From: Panonychus citri
Taxonomy: Eukaryota; Arthropoda; Arachnida; Trombidiformes; Tetranychidae
Reading direction: 5' to 3'
Assembly: GCF_014898815.1 (NCBI RefSeq)
Contig: NW_026515436.1
Location: 21,564-85,563 of the forward strand
DNA: 64,000 bases
Of the stretch, positions 45,749 to 59,675 are shown in pieces. The notes under the pieces are model-generated. The model worked only from the letters and a program-made list of their open reading frames with translations, had not been told where the DNA came from and did not search any database. The number at the start of each line of letters is the position of its first letter. The first letter of the stretch is position 1. The translations under genes and the position numbers were made by a program.

Positions 45749-48700
45749 TCATCGTAGGTCTGATATGTTTGCTTTACTGCCAAAAATTTTCTCTAATTGT
45801 GATTCATAATCGTTGAAATTTCTCTTCATTATATCCATACAGGGTCCCAAAAGTCGTTCAAAAGCTCCAACATCAAGAACTTGTTTGTGATATTTTTGTT
45901 AATGATTCCAACGGAAGGCGGAGGAAGATGGATCGTGTTACATGGTGGTGATGATAATTGTATCAAAGGAAATGGTTATTGAGTGTGGATGGAACAAAAT
46001 AAAATCAAGAATTAGTTTATTACCAACAACAGCGAATTAAGGCAAACCTGAAGCTCGCCCACGAGAGAATTAAATCATTTTTTGACTCTCTTAATTCTAT
46101 TTCTAATTAGAAATCAGAATGATATTTATAAATGAATTAATGAAAGAGAGATTCAAGATTATCAAGTTCTATTACGTGTTTTCGTCAATCATGTTGTGGA
46201 AAAAGGAAGAAAAAAAGTCAAACCTGGATCACGATTAAATCTTTAATGGATATTCAATCTTATTTACTCTTCTAAATCTAACAAATCAAAGCCATATGTT
46301 CAATTTTCATTCTTATGGATTAACTTATATTTATCTCAACTTTTGGATTATATTCGAATGATTCAACAAAGAATCAATTTAACAATAGGTTTTCTCCGGA
46401 CTAGCTGTTTATCTCGTCTTTGATTTGTATACATCTACGATCCTGATCATATTCACCTCACCTGAATCTAATTACACAAGATGAAGGAAATTCTAGAAAC
46501 TCATTAATTGACAAGAGAAATCAAATGTAATGGTTTTTCTTATAGTCAAATGATTATCGTAACCAGTTGAATTATGGAGTTTTTATTTCTAATTATGACA
46601 ATCAATTGATTTTGCCTTTTGGTGGTGGTGATTGATTGGTTATAAGATACTTACATGCAGTCTTGACACCATCAACAGCTTTAACTGACGCTGCTCGAGG
46701 TTTGTGTGTTATAAGTGCTAATTCACCAAAATATCCTCCATTAGTTAATCTTGATAACTCTTTCTCTTGTCCTCTCTGTAATTACACAGGTAACCAAAAT
46801 TGAAAAGAAGGAAAAAACAAAAGCAAAGAGAACCGTTAATAGGATTGACAACGAGTTAATAAGCCTGACAAAGTCCATTGAGATGGTTGGATGAATAGCT
46901 TATTTCCAATAATTACCTCATCAATTTTTGTGATTACCACAGTTCCCTCTTCAACAAAATACATTCCATCAGCCTGATCACCCTGTGCATGGAGAAAAAT
47001 GTAACAGCAAAAAATCAAATTCAAAGGAATTAATTCAATGGTTCAATTGGTTATTTGATTATGATGATTGGAGTTTACTTTAGATTTACCTCTTTAATGA
47101 TGACTTCTCCACTTCGAAATGATTTTGGTGTCAAAGCATCACAAAGATTCATCCTTTCGTATGCCTATGAAATAGGTAGAAAAAGACAAATATTGTTACA
47201 AACTAAATTCTAAAAGTGGAGGAAGATTGCCAAGAGAGAGAGAGAGGGAAGAAAAAAAGTTACAAAATAACAAGAAAGATTGACAATTTATTTTACCATA
47301 AATTGTCGTGTTTCGTATTGTTTATAAATTGGTAACATAAATTGTTCACTCACCTCAAGAGACTTCAACATTTCAACTCTTTCCAACAGAGCTTCATATG
47401 TTTTCCTTTTCTTGAAAGCTCTTGATAAAACTATCTTTCGAAATGTTTGACGACTCTGGAGAAAATAGAGGAAAGAAAAAGTCAAAGATAAAGATTTAGA
47501 ATTACTCTTCTTCATGGTAAAATTATCATTCTATTGACAATTTAATTTATTCTCTTTTTTTCATTAGATTGTTCTGTCTGTATTTTTCTTTTTTTTGCCT
47601 ATCCCACCATTAGGAATGATTCTGGTTTCATCGATCCATTGACTGAACTTTACTTGTCCAATTGAACTTATGTCTTATTCTCATACTCATACAATAAGAT
47701 ATACACGGTGATCAAATAAGCTTAAATTAAGATGAAACTTATTTATATTTGATTTGATTGGATAATTAACTGACCATCGCCCAAAGGGATCCTTCAGATT
47801 TGGCTTCAACTGATGCTGATCTTGGCATGTTATACATAAGAGCAAGTTCACCAAAGCTTCCGGAATCAGTGTACTCTCCAAGTTCAATATGTTTACCGTC
47901 ATTTGTACAGTAGAATCTGAAAGTTCCCCTGTTATAGAAATGGAAGAAAAATTTTGTTTTAGTTCGAGAAAAAAGACAAAGACAGAGGGTGAAGAGCAGA
48001 GGAAAATTCATAATTTGACATCCAAGTGAATTATTAACATCATGGAGGAAGCAAGTGCACAAAAAAACATCATCATCTTATAATTTGAAACCTAAATTTT
48101 TCTTTCCTTAGTAAATTGGTAAAAAATTTCATGGGTTAATACAACACCATGAAAGGAGCAACAGAATTGAATCACTTCTCCCACTCATCATCTCTAGCAT
48201 ATTAAACAGATTTGCGTGATAATGGGTAACTAAAAAATTTACAACAACCTCTGTTTATTATCATAACATCATATTAAATGGATTATAAACAGTGAACTAA
48301 ATGGAAAATTTTTTTCTCAATTCTCCTTTTTTTACCTTTCAGAATTTCTCAAAGAAAATACCATTAAAGGAATCAAATACATGTATGATGCAAGACAACA
48401 TATTAACTTTCACGTTATGTGATGATGGTAGTGATGATAATTCATGATGAAAACAGAGAGCATATTGAACCAATGGATGGAGTCACAACAATGATTAAAT
48501 CAAAAAAAAAAAGGAAAAAGCTAAGAAGAAAAGAGGAAGAAGGATGAAGATGATGGAAAAAATGAATGATAATAGGGAGTGAATTTGCTTTTCTCCAAGG
48601 TAAATGCTGTTTGATTATCATGGAATCACTTTCTCTCTCTTTCTCTCTCCTCCTTTTCCTCTTCCTGATTCATGCAAAAACAGTTACAATGATTATCATT

Positions 48701-51700
48701 GTGTTTACATTGCAATAAATCAAAATGGCAACAACTAATATCACCTGTCAAAGTTTGACTGGTAAGCTGATTACATTGATTCTCAATGTAAGTTAACTGT
48801 ATTTACTATTAGATTTTCCTCTTACATTTTGCATTTTCAATCTTACTATTACCATTTCACTTACTCTTTTTACCTGTACTTTTTTTTACCTTATGTTTAG
48901 GAGCAGATAAGTGTAATAAAAGCAAGAGGATAAGGATAAGAAGGCGGAGTAGGAAAAAAAACTATCAAGAAAAAAAAAGGTTTCAAGTTAAGATGATTCT
49001 TGTTGTATTGGAAATAGTTCTGGGAATGATGAACCACTCATTGGGAATAATATAACTGTTCATTTTATGTGCAATGGTTTATTTAAGGTGAGTTTCAATC
49101 TCTCATCTTTTTTTCCCACCTCTGTAACATAATCATCAGTCTCACTAAGACTTTTTTATTGTCTATCTTTTTTATGCATATTTTGTATGATAGTTTTTTT
49201 CTACCAACATCAATTCAATAGGAATCCATTTTACCCTGTTCGTCGTTACCATCATCTTATATCATCTCTTATAATATACATAAGTTGGTTTACATTGATT
49301 GAATCAACATTCATCCAAAAAAAAAGATAACTGAAGAGGAATCAAAGTTATCTGACAAGACCAGGGAATTCAAAGAGTTGTGATGAAATGAAATTTCATC
49401 TCAAAGAAAACTCTATGATAGTGCTCTACATTAATCTGATTAGAATGAATTTTTCTTCCTTATTCATTACGATTAACTTTATCTAAATAATAGAAGTGAA
49501 TTGTTAATGAGTTGATTATCAATGTTAATTGTAGCCTTATTCATACTTTGACCTATTTTGTTGATATAATACTAAAAGCATGTATTTATCATTTGTTACC
49601 AATTGATTCTGTTTGATTACAAAGTTGATTTAGCTTTAATTTTAATGAGTTTCTGAATTCTCATCAACCATTAACCTTTTTTTTTCTCATCTAATGTTTT
49701 ACCTTGACTTTTACTCCACTCAACCTTAATCTTATTTTTGTCTTTTCCAATCTTCCCATAGGAGTTAAATTAATCAAGTTTAAAATTGTAGCAACGAAAC
49801 ATCAACAATCTATTAGTATTAATAGAAAAAAAACAACATCAACAGAAACTTGTTTTCTTCAATTGTTTATCAACAATCGTAATAATGAATATATAATATT
49901 TAGAATGTATTTAGATTTAAATGCGTAGGTTTGTGTCTTTCATCTTAAAATTAAGTGATACAAAAAGCAGAAAGTTTCTTGTATCATTAAATTAAATTCT
50001 TCTCCCTTAGTTACCTGTGAATACCTTTGCATCATCTTCATCTTCATCATACATCAGATCTAAAAGAAATACTGAATGGGATGTTGTAAATATTTGCATG
50101 AAAGAAGATAAAAGTTTGATATGAAAAAAAAGAGATGCCAAGATAATGTCAAGAGGAAATTTGAATAGAATTAACAGAGAAAAAAGAATGAATATTCATT
50201 GAAGATAAGATGATGATGATGATGAAGATGAAGATGATAAAGAAGATGTAAAACAAGACTACTCACTAATCCGCTTATGTAAGTTTATTTCGTTGAAGGT
50301 TAAAATTGTGAAATAAAATAAGATCCTAGTTACTCTGAGTATTGACGATTAACATGAATCCTAATCTAAATACTCAGTGATAAAGCTTGAATATTATTAA
50401 AATGATGTAATAAGATGATTAGTTGCTGACAAATTGTCACCAAACCATCAACTGTTATTGTGAAACAATTTGAAATTTCATCCTAATCACCAACTATCGT
50501 TTTCATTGAAATCATGAAACTTTTTCTCTGGACACTGAGCCTGGTCAGTTTTTCTTAGGCTTGTCACGATTTTTATTCAGATTTCTTGATGTGAACTTTT
50601 TTTTCAAAAGGACGCGAATCAATGCTAAAACTTATTTCGTATTAATATCTTGATTATCAACAATCATGTTGATTGTTGTTATTGATTTTTCAAGTACATA
50701 CTCTTGGTTAGATTGTTACTCTTGTGATGTTTGTTTATTTCCATACGAATTGTGAACTGCTATTGTTATTATGATTACTTCAATTTTGATTTCATCATGT
50801 TTCATGGTTCCAGATAAATTCATGGATTTAATCATGTTGAACTTTTTTTTTACAGAATCATTCTCATGGATAATAATAGGTATTATATTGGATCAACGAG
50901 CTGTTTGATTTAAACTAACGACAACAATTAATTCATCGCTAAATTTATTGGTTCATATTTTTTTTCTACTTGATTGATTCAATTGACTTTCTATTGAATC
51001 ATTTGATTGAAAATCATCATTTCAATCTCATGTAATTGATGTTAATTGTTTGAGATTAGATTTTCATTTATATCCTTGATTTAAGTTTCATAATTCATTT
51101 CTAATCTTTTCGTTATTTTCTTTTAAATTGTTTTTTCTTCTCCTCTTATCAAGAATTGATTCCTTAATTGTATCGTTAATCTGATGGTCTTTTATCAATG
51201 GTTAATCCGATGACCAGTAATCGAGATGATGGAGACAAAAGATAAAAGATAAAAGCTTATCAAAGTAAAAGGAAAAGGAAAAATTGCTCAGGGAGTTATC
51301 CTTGGTTTCTCTTTCATCATGGAAAATTATTCTGGTTTCACTTAAGAGAATCTTTTTATTTTCGACCCTAAGAAAAGAGGACAATGGTCATTACCATCAC
51401 AGCTTTGGTCAGACTTGTACTCCTAATGATACTAAGTAGTGGTCAAGATTTGACTTTCATTAGCTGGACAAACGAGAACTTATGAGTTTGACCTTTAATT
51501 TAGATGTGAGGTTAAAAAGGTAAGAGATTATGAAACTTTTATTTGTTACCAAGTTTATTTGGGATACTAATGATATTCAGTTAAAAGAGTAACAATTAAT
51601 TTCTAAAAACTCATTATGGCTGGAAGATTTTCTGACAATTAAATTTAATTGTTATTCAGATCACTTTAGATTATTATTACTATTGTGTGATAATTTAACC

Positions 51701-54700
51701 GATTCAATTAGTCACAAAAAAAAATAGATCCAATAGATTTCAAGTGATAATTTAATTTACTTATCATTAACAATGTCTCATTGTTATTCTAGACAATTGT
51801 TGTTTAATTGTTGTTGTTGTTGACATATTCATTAAAGGTAAGAGCTATAATTTTAATTGAATTTTACTTTGAGATGGTTATCATTATTATTAAATATCAA
51901 TTCTTTTCATCTTCTTCAGGTTGAATTACAATTAATGACACAGAATCATGTTATTACTGAATCATCGGCAAAAACCATGAACCATAATCATTTTTCAAAT
52001 CGTTAATCAGTTGACACTATCGTATATTTAACAAACTAATACAAATCCAAATGATATCATTGTAATAGTTTTATCACAAATTTCAGGGTGAAGATTAACT
52101 AAAAGTGGGAAGAAAATGAAATTCTGTATGAATAACAATCTGATGAACATTTATCTTCTCTATCTTTCTCTTTCTTTCTTTCTCTTCCATGGAACCATCA
52201 ATTATGATACCAGAATTACCAGGATATTCTCAGTGTTCTCATAAATCTCATTGATTATCTTTCTTTTTTTTTCTTTCTTTTACCAGATTTTGTTCCCTTT
52301 CTCTCTGAGTTTTATTATCATTGGAAATTGACAATATCTCGATTTACATGGGATTCGATTGATATTACATGTATCTAGAGTGAGAATGTTATTGGAGATA
52401 AAAAGGAAAACCACATCAGTCGATAATCACCAGAAAAGTTCACCTAATTTGATAACAAGATGAGTTTACAATTTATCTTCTCAGAAGTTTCTTTTTAGAT
52501 GAGATGATGAAGATAATGAATCAATTCTAATCCATGAAATGTTACCTTAATCAGAAACTTTCTTCATCTAATTAACTGTCACCTTAACATTTATCACTCT
52601 CACAAGACTAACCAAATATTTACCTCGCATCAATGTTAAGCTATAATTAATAATAACAATTAAATGAGCGTTCAAATTCAATTAGTTGTTATCATATTAA
52701 TGATTAGCTGAAAAACTCTAGAAAATCATAGATAAAACTTGATTAACGAAAAAGAGAGGAAAAAACTAATCAATAATCAGTATTAACAATTAACATGTTT
52801 CATCAACTAATTGATTTATTAGAAAAAAATAAATGAACTAAATTTCATGACTAATTAATTGTTAATCAATCTAATTAACATCTACTTATTTTTACCTTCT
52901 TACTTATAGATTACAATGTTTATCTAGTTTGTAATCACAAAATTAACCAACAATTTATTTCATCTGATGATTTATGAAAACCCCACCGGGGAGTTTTTCA
53001 TGAAAGACCCAAAAAGATAATCTCATGATAAATTCATATTAACATTAATCAGAATGATTTATATTATTTGAGAATTGAAATTTGAATCCATGGTGAAAAT
53101 ATGAATTTCATTTGAATAGTAACTGATTTGTTGAATTGGTTCATCTTATCAACCAGATTAATGATATATTTCAATTAATTATATTACAAAAATGGTTGCA
53201 TGTTGCTTTGAGCTTGTTTCAAATTCATTGGTGACTTGAACTTTTATACCTTTGGTGTATTACGAGTACACCATGAATAACACCACCATCACCAGATTAT
53301 ACATTTTGATAGTGAAAACTATGTTACCTTGATTATATTGCCTTAAGGGTTTTAACCCAAATCCTTTGTGAATAATCATGCTGTATTTATGATGTTAATA
53401 GTTACATATTTCAAATATCCGATTTATCCCTTTGAATTTATCATGATGAATTTTAATAGGAAAACAAAATAGTCTTTTCCACCCAATGAACTTTTCACTC
53501 TTTCCATACCTCTCCCACCCATCTATTCATATTAGTATCATGATTTCTTTCAGTATGTGTCCCAATTACCCTGACAATTTTGTCTTGGAGGCTTTTGTAG
53601 TTATATTTAAGGGGAAAAAGTTCTGATTCTCACCATGATTAGCATTCACTTTATCATCTGATTTGTCAACATTTTGAATTCATTGTTTTCTCTCATAAAT
53701 TGATCTGAATCTTTTTCTAGTTTTTTTTTATTGTTCATGTCAATTAGTGAAATAAGTGTGAAAAAAGTTCTACAGGCAATTAACAAGTTTACAAACTTGA
53801 TTTTCACCCAGAATTTAATGAGTCTTTCATGGTGATGAGAAATAGTCATGTTTTCATCTCTCTGTTTAATCATGAATACTCACACTGATTGTGAAACTAA
53901 AATGAACTACAATCAAGCTGATTACTATAAGATTATCGATATTAATCAACGATTGATTAGTAAATCATGTAACCATGACGATTATTAATTTGGTATCTTT
54001 AATCATCTTTATACAAAACTGATAATCTCAATTGCTGGAATAATTTATATTCATATTAATTATTAAATCTCCTTTTATACTAATCAGATTACAACAATCA
54101 ATTTTGATTAATATCGTTGTTTTATCATTGGTCACTAATTATACGTAATTTTGATCATTTTCATAATGATTATCATTGATTTTTAGTTTATTATCAAATT
54201 GATTTGATTGTTAATCAGTTTTGCTAATCAGTTGCTAATCAAGGTTTGAACTTAATGATTCCCTTGACACAATTTAATTGATTCTGATTATCATTCCTAA
54301 TGGTTGACCTGTTTCAATATAAACATTTCGCTTGGATAATCAAGTATCAGAAATGAAATTAAATTAGATGACCACTTGAAAACTAACCTTAAATTGTTAC
54401 ACTGACCAGTTTAAATTGAAACATTTTATCATTTTCTAGTTACTCTCAAATAAGTTAATTGGGACAATTAACTTGATTATTGATACAATGTATTCAATTT
54501 CAAATTCATGCGACTGAGATTAATATCGTTGGTAATATAATCTAATTTGAGAAAGTGATTCTATCATTAATCAAATTTTTTCTTACTATTCATCAAATCA
54601 AGTTACTATCTAATATAATGATTAACTGATTATCACTAACAAAACTTTTAATTAACTGATGATTACGATTATAAATTACTATGGATGATTGTTTGATTAG

Positions 54701-57700
54701 TTAATTTATATAAGTTACTCAACATGAGCTATTGAATCAAGGTTAACCTTTAGGTTCAATATTGGTAAAAATTTCGGTCAATATAAACAGAACATTGGAA
54801 AGAGAGATAAAACTCTGAACGGAAAAGGAAATGGAAACTCACCTTTCTATTACGTAAAAATAGTCACCATCATCTCCTTGCCTTATAACTAATTCACCAG
54901 GATGCACCTTCCTTTCAAACATGGCGTCCAGAACTTCTGACATGTCTACCTGTAGTTTTAAAGAATGGAAAGAGATAAAAAAGAAATGGTCAAGTATTAG
55001 GATGGAACCAAAATCTTTGAAGCTAAATGTTTATGTCCAGTTTTATGGGCAAGTTACTGAAAAGTGGACATATTACAAAAGAGGACGAAATAATCTAACG
55101 AGTAAAAAGTATTCACTTTATATTTTATTGAGGAAAAAAGTGTAACTTTGTTCATCTTTGGTAATTCATTGACTTATCTCAGTCACTCATTCATTCTGAA
55201 AGTGACCAGCTTAACTGGTCAATATGTTTGATTACATTGACATTTTATGATATAAGTTCATAACTCTTAATAACTGAATTGAGGTTATCATTATCACCAT
55301 GAACCATCTGAATTCAGAGACACATTCATGATGATTATCTCACAATTGGGATTGTTATTTAACTTTTATTAGTGTTGATTTTTCCCCTTGGTCCTTTTTT
55401 TTTTATTTGTACTGATATTTTTTTGTTCATCTCAATTCGTGATCTGAATCATTAAATAATCCACCAGAGTAATAATAATATATCAATATCATGAATGGTA
55501 AACAAAGGTATGAAAGTCAATATCAAAATTATACTGATTGTTATCCCAAAATTAATCACAATTGATTGATTTGTGTGAGATCAATTTTCACTAAGCTAAC
55601 AATTGATTCCATCATATTATCTGTTAACAACCAATGTCTTTTGTCATGATTAAATGGCTTCAACTCTTTAGGTCCATCAAAACAATTTATTCACTAAGGA
55701 CTAAGACAATAAGTGAAATTAATCTACTGACCAGTAGTTAAATTTACATTTTCTCAGTTGAAAAGTGAATAATTCAGTTTAATTTATAAAGGTAAACAGA
55801 AAGGTAACTTTAAAATCTACTCGGGGGATGTGATTTACTGATTAACACTTTAATTTGATTGTGATCGAAACTTACCTGATCCAATGATCTGAATAATAAT
55901 ATACCTTTGACAGCCTCACCAAGACGTTTCCTTTGCTCATCACTTTTAGGGTGAACTACCTGTTAATTAAACATAAGATAATTCAATGATTAAATTTAAT
56001 CACAATGATTATGATGAATCCCCATTTGGATAATGATTGTCACAATTGAATCTAACCTTTGGTTTACTTCATTGAAAAAGTTAATTGTGATCAAATTTCG
56101 TATTTAATATCTCATTGTATTTCTCTGTTGATTCAGAATTGATTTATTCAGATAAATAACTGAATGATCAACCATGAATCTTATAAAGCAAATTATAACC
56201 TTAATTCAGTCTGAAAGTTGCAGTTTCTTATTGAGAAATTGATATTTTCAGATGAGTTTCCAAGAATATTGTGAAACTCTGAATCCAATAATCGATTGCA
56301 TGATAATTGAAATGTTATATTATAACAATAGTACATTTTTTAATAACTTTTGAATCAAACAATTTATTGATTCACTTACTAATAAATCAATACGATAGTA
56401 TTATCATGATTTTCATCTGAAATTCATTCAACTGAAACAGTTTTTATCTTGATTACGTTAAACTATCATGTTAACATGATAATAATAACAACAAGAAAAC
56501 TTGAGTTTCTTCATCAATACCTGATTGAACCAGAATTGACTGTTCATGGTAAAAATAAAAATGAAACTCAGAGCAAAGTTGCATCACGAAAAATTACCAT
56601 GTAAATAGTTTTATTATCTTATTGTACTTTCACTATTAGATAATCACAGTTAAAAAAATTCACTTGAGAATTGATCTGAAAGAGTTAATCTAATTATCAA
56701 TCTTGAAATTAATTAACTTGAACTCAACTGATATGAATGAGTTGAGATTTTCAGAGATTCTAATAACTTCAACTCGATCTTACAAGAATTTGATAAAACA
56801 ATTTCCCACTCCTTTTTATGATAATGATGACAATAAACATGGTGATCTGATTGATATCTGATGAATTCTGACCTTTTCTTTGTATCTGTTATCTAGTAAT
56901 AAATATATCATGGGTAAGCTGATTCTATTTCATGAGGCATAGCTGAATTATGATGATAATCAGGTTGGTTCTGGTTTTTGTCCTAATTAGAAACATGTTA
57001 TTATCATTACCATATCATTATTTATCCTCTGCCTCCCTTGCTCACTCACTCACACTATTATCATTAACATTATTATCATATTATATTCACAATGTATCCT
57101 CAGTGTATCATGATGATATATTTTCAGGAATGATTATGATGCATTTTGTTGATAAATATGATAAAAGGAAATGCTTGACGAGTGTATTCATATCGAGGGA
57201 AAAGTTCTGGTTCCACTGATCATGCTCTTCATCATCATGGTGAAAATAGACTTTTATTTCATGGTGAATCCATTTATCATCTGTCTTCTTATTCTGAGTC
57301 TTTTTTTTATTATCATTTTCGTTTTCTTTTTCCTTCTTCTTCTGATTCTTATTATAATCTACATTTTCATGGCCATGAATCTATCGTTTATATAAACCAA
57401 TGGGTCATCTTGATGGTCAGTTAAATGGATAAAAAATTGTTAATCTTACCTTTTCACCTTCTTCATCATCCTCTTCAGCTGGATCATAATGTTCAGCAAA
57501 AACTGTTCAAAGATCATGAAAAAAAAGTAAATTGGGTTTGCATTGAGTTTCTTGGTGTTTCCATCATGAATGCTATCATGAATCTCCCTGAGTTACTTAC
57601 CTGATTTTCTGCGATTAAAAGATAACTTTGTGGGTGGTTCTGTTGATGAGAATGAGTAAGAAACAGTTAATTAGTAATTTAATTTAGTTCTCTTGGTTGT

Positions 57701-59675
57701 GATTAGAATAGGGTTAAGGAAAAGGTAAGTATGGAATCGGAATTGGAACTCATCAGGTAAATTCTGGTTCATTGTTCATTGAAAGAGTTTAAATTAAAAT
57801 AATTATTCAAGTCTAATAAACTATTGGTTTAATTGTTGTTAAAAGATTGAGGACAAATTGTTAATAAGGTTTATTGAGTTGATTAAATCTTTAAATACCA
57901 ATCATGTTGTTAATTAGTGAGCAAATTAAATCTTGATGAATGAGCATGAAAAATAATTGGTTGTAAATTTGTAAATATAATCATTAAATTAGCAGAGAAA
58001 AAATTAATAATGATGATTATTAACAAGTATTAACAATTGACAATTAGTTTGATTCCATTTAATTTCAATTAATCACAGGCAGAGAACTCAAGTTTAAACA
58101 GTTCTGACCATTTGCTGTTGATTTATCACCGAATACTGAATTTGAACAGAAATTTCAAAAACAAATTGAAAGTTAATTGTTGTTTATGATTTTGGTTTCG
58201 AAATGATAACGACAAAGTATTGAAACGATAACAAGATTAACGGGTTAATAGGATTGTCCTATTGATGGTGTTAATTAGCTGGTAATCGAAGTTGAAATTA
58301 GCTAATGAAACAAATCACAGGTAAACGGAATTAGAAAAAAATTACTTCCCAACGAAAAGTTTATGTTGTATCGTAAAAAGAAATGATGAAAATTGAGCTT
58401 TTTTCTTCGTTTTCATGGTTCCAAGATGATGAAGAGGTGGAAGAGAAGGATGAATATTATGATGGAGGTTGAAGAAGAGGAGGCAGGAAAAGGGAACATG
58501 AGAATTGTTGAAGATGAAGAAATAAAAGAGAAAATTCTTATTCAGGATTCTGCTCAGAGATGGGATGAATTCTTCAGGCTATTCCATGATCTATTCTCAC
58601 AGTTATTCTTTACTTTTTTCTTTGTCGTCTTATCCTTCTAATCATTTTCATTTCATCTCTCATCCTCTTCTTATTGGTTTTCATTTACTTTGCTTCATCT
58701 TCATCCATCCCAAGTCAACTCTAAATGTACAAAACTTTCTAGGCCTTGAGGGTTTATTTTAGTTTTCAATCTCAATCTTAACTCACTGAAATCATGGTTA
58801 TTCTGATATTACTTTATTTAGACTGAGAAATAAACTCACGATAAATGCTCGTAACATTTACCATGAGATTGAAAGATAAGATCATGATAATGGAGAAACA
58901 ATCAAACATCAAGTATCAAGATCATCAGCTCCCGATGATAATAAATGTTTCCTTTGATTGAGAAAAAAGAATAATAAAAAAAAACTCAAAAAGTAGGTCA
59001 ACAAATTCAAGCCACTTCAAGTTCATCAACTCTTACGTAGTCATTATATTGACCATTAGGTGACCTTTAACTTTGCCCAAGGACAGAATTTCCAAATCTC
59101 CAATCACAAGAAAAGGAAAAATATTAAAATGAGAACAAATCGAACTGAAAAGTTCAGAATTAATGTCGAAAAAAACAATCAATATTCATATGATTCCAAA
59201 TGTTATCATTTAGTAGTATCCGAGGTGGAAAAAAACTGAATTTGTCTTGAAATCAAATGAAATTTTCATGAGAAGTTCATTCATTCAAAAAACATAAAGA
59301 ATATAACTTTATATTTCTTTTGGGATTCGATGGTCACCTCAGTTTCTCTTAATTTCGATATTGTGTTTACGAAATACGAAACCGTTGCAACTGTGATATA
59401 AAAAAAAAGAAAGACAACAAAAGTGATGGAAAGAGGAAGAAAACAAAAGAGAAAAACTCTGAAGAGAAAGAGAAGATAAAAGGAAGATGATGATAGTATC
59501 AATCGATAATCATTAGAGTGGGAAAAAAAGAATAAAAGAAAACTGGTCATTCTTTATTATTCTCATTTCTCCAAATGTCCAGTAGCAAAGTAAATAACAT
59601 GAAAAGATTCTAACTGAAGAAATTACATCATCACCTTTTACCTGTATTATCTTCATCTTCATCTTCATCCTTCAT
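45749..59675 (-). CDS. Pka-R2: cAMP-dependent protein kinase type II regulatory subunit
   Basis: Binds and inhibits the PKA catalytic subunit until cAMP is bound. Exons: 59675/59669-59642 (tentative), 57639-57601, 57502-57450, 55959-55876, 54949-54843, 47928-47775, 47455-47354, 47164-47090, 46982-46917, 46775-46655 and 45879-45749; all phases agree. The inhibitor site [16 protein letters not shown] has RRxS with a phosphorylatable serine, the mark of type II. Two cyclic-nucleotide-binding domains carry [15 protein letters not shown] and [15 protein letters not shown], both with the key Glu and Arg. The C-terminus ends [11 protein letters not shown]. The acidic [12 protein letters not shown] stretch before the inhibitor site comes from the exon at 59642. 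The N-terminal dimerisation/docking domain was not found; it lies beyond the window, or this form starts at the ATG at 59675. Confidence 0.93.
47929..54842 (-). other. 6.9-kb intron of the PKA regulatory subunit gene
   Basis: Splits the first cAMP-binding domain between VIER and RGTFRFY. The other introns range from about 70 bp to about 2 kb, so this one is exceptional. It is AT-rich, with GAT runs near 50210-50240 and CT-rich patches near 48630-48660 and 52155-52190. No gene or second transcription unit was recognised; the frames 49704-49928, 51202-51384 and 53646-53873 have no domain. Confidence 0.6.

Noticed and set aside
50020..50063. Exon-like stretch in the large PKA intron (TTCTTTTAG acceptor, ACAG|GTAACT donor, frame [15 protein letters not shown])
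   Set aside because: Its phase does not fit between the flanking PKA exons (the required frame meets a stop), and the domain is complete without it.
57171..57424. Two overlapping 74- and 80-codon plus-strand ORFs
   Set aside because: They lie in a PKA intron, are composed of Phe/Ile/Leu or His/Ser-rich low-complexity sequence and show no domain.
59281..59550. 89-codon hydrophobic minus-strand ORF upstream of the PKA inhibitor-site exon
   Set aside because: Phe/Ser-rich reading of an A/GA-rich tract, with no splice phase that joins it to PKA exons.
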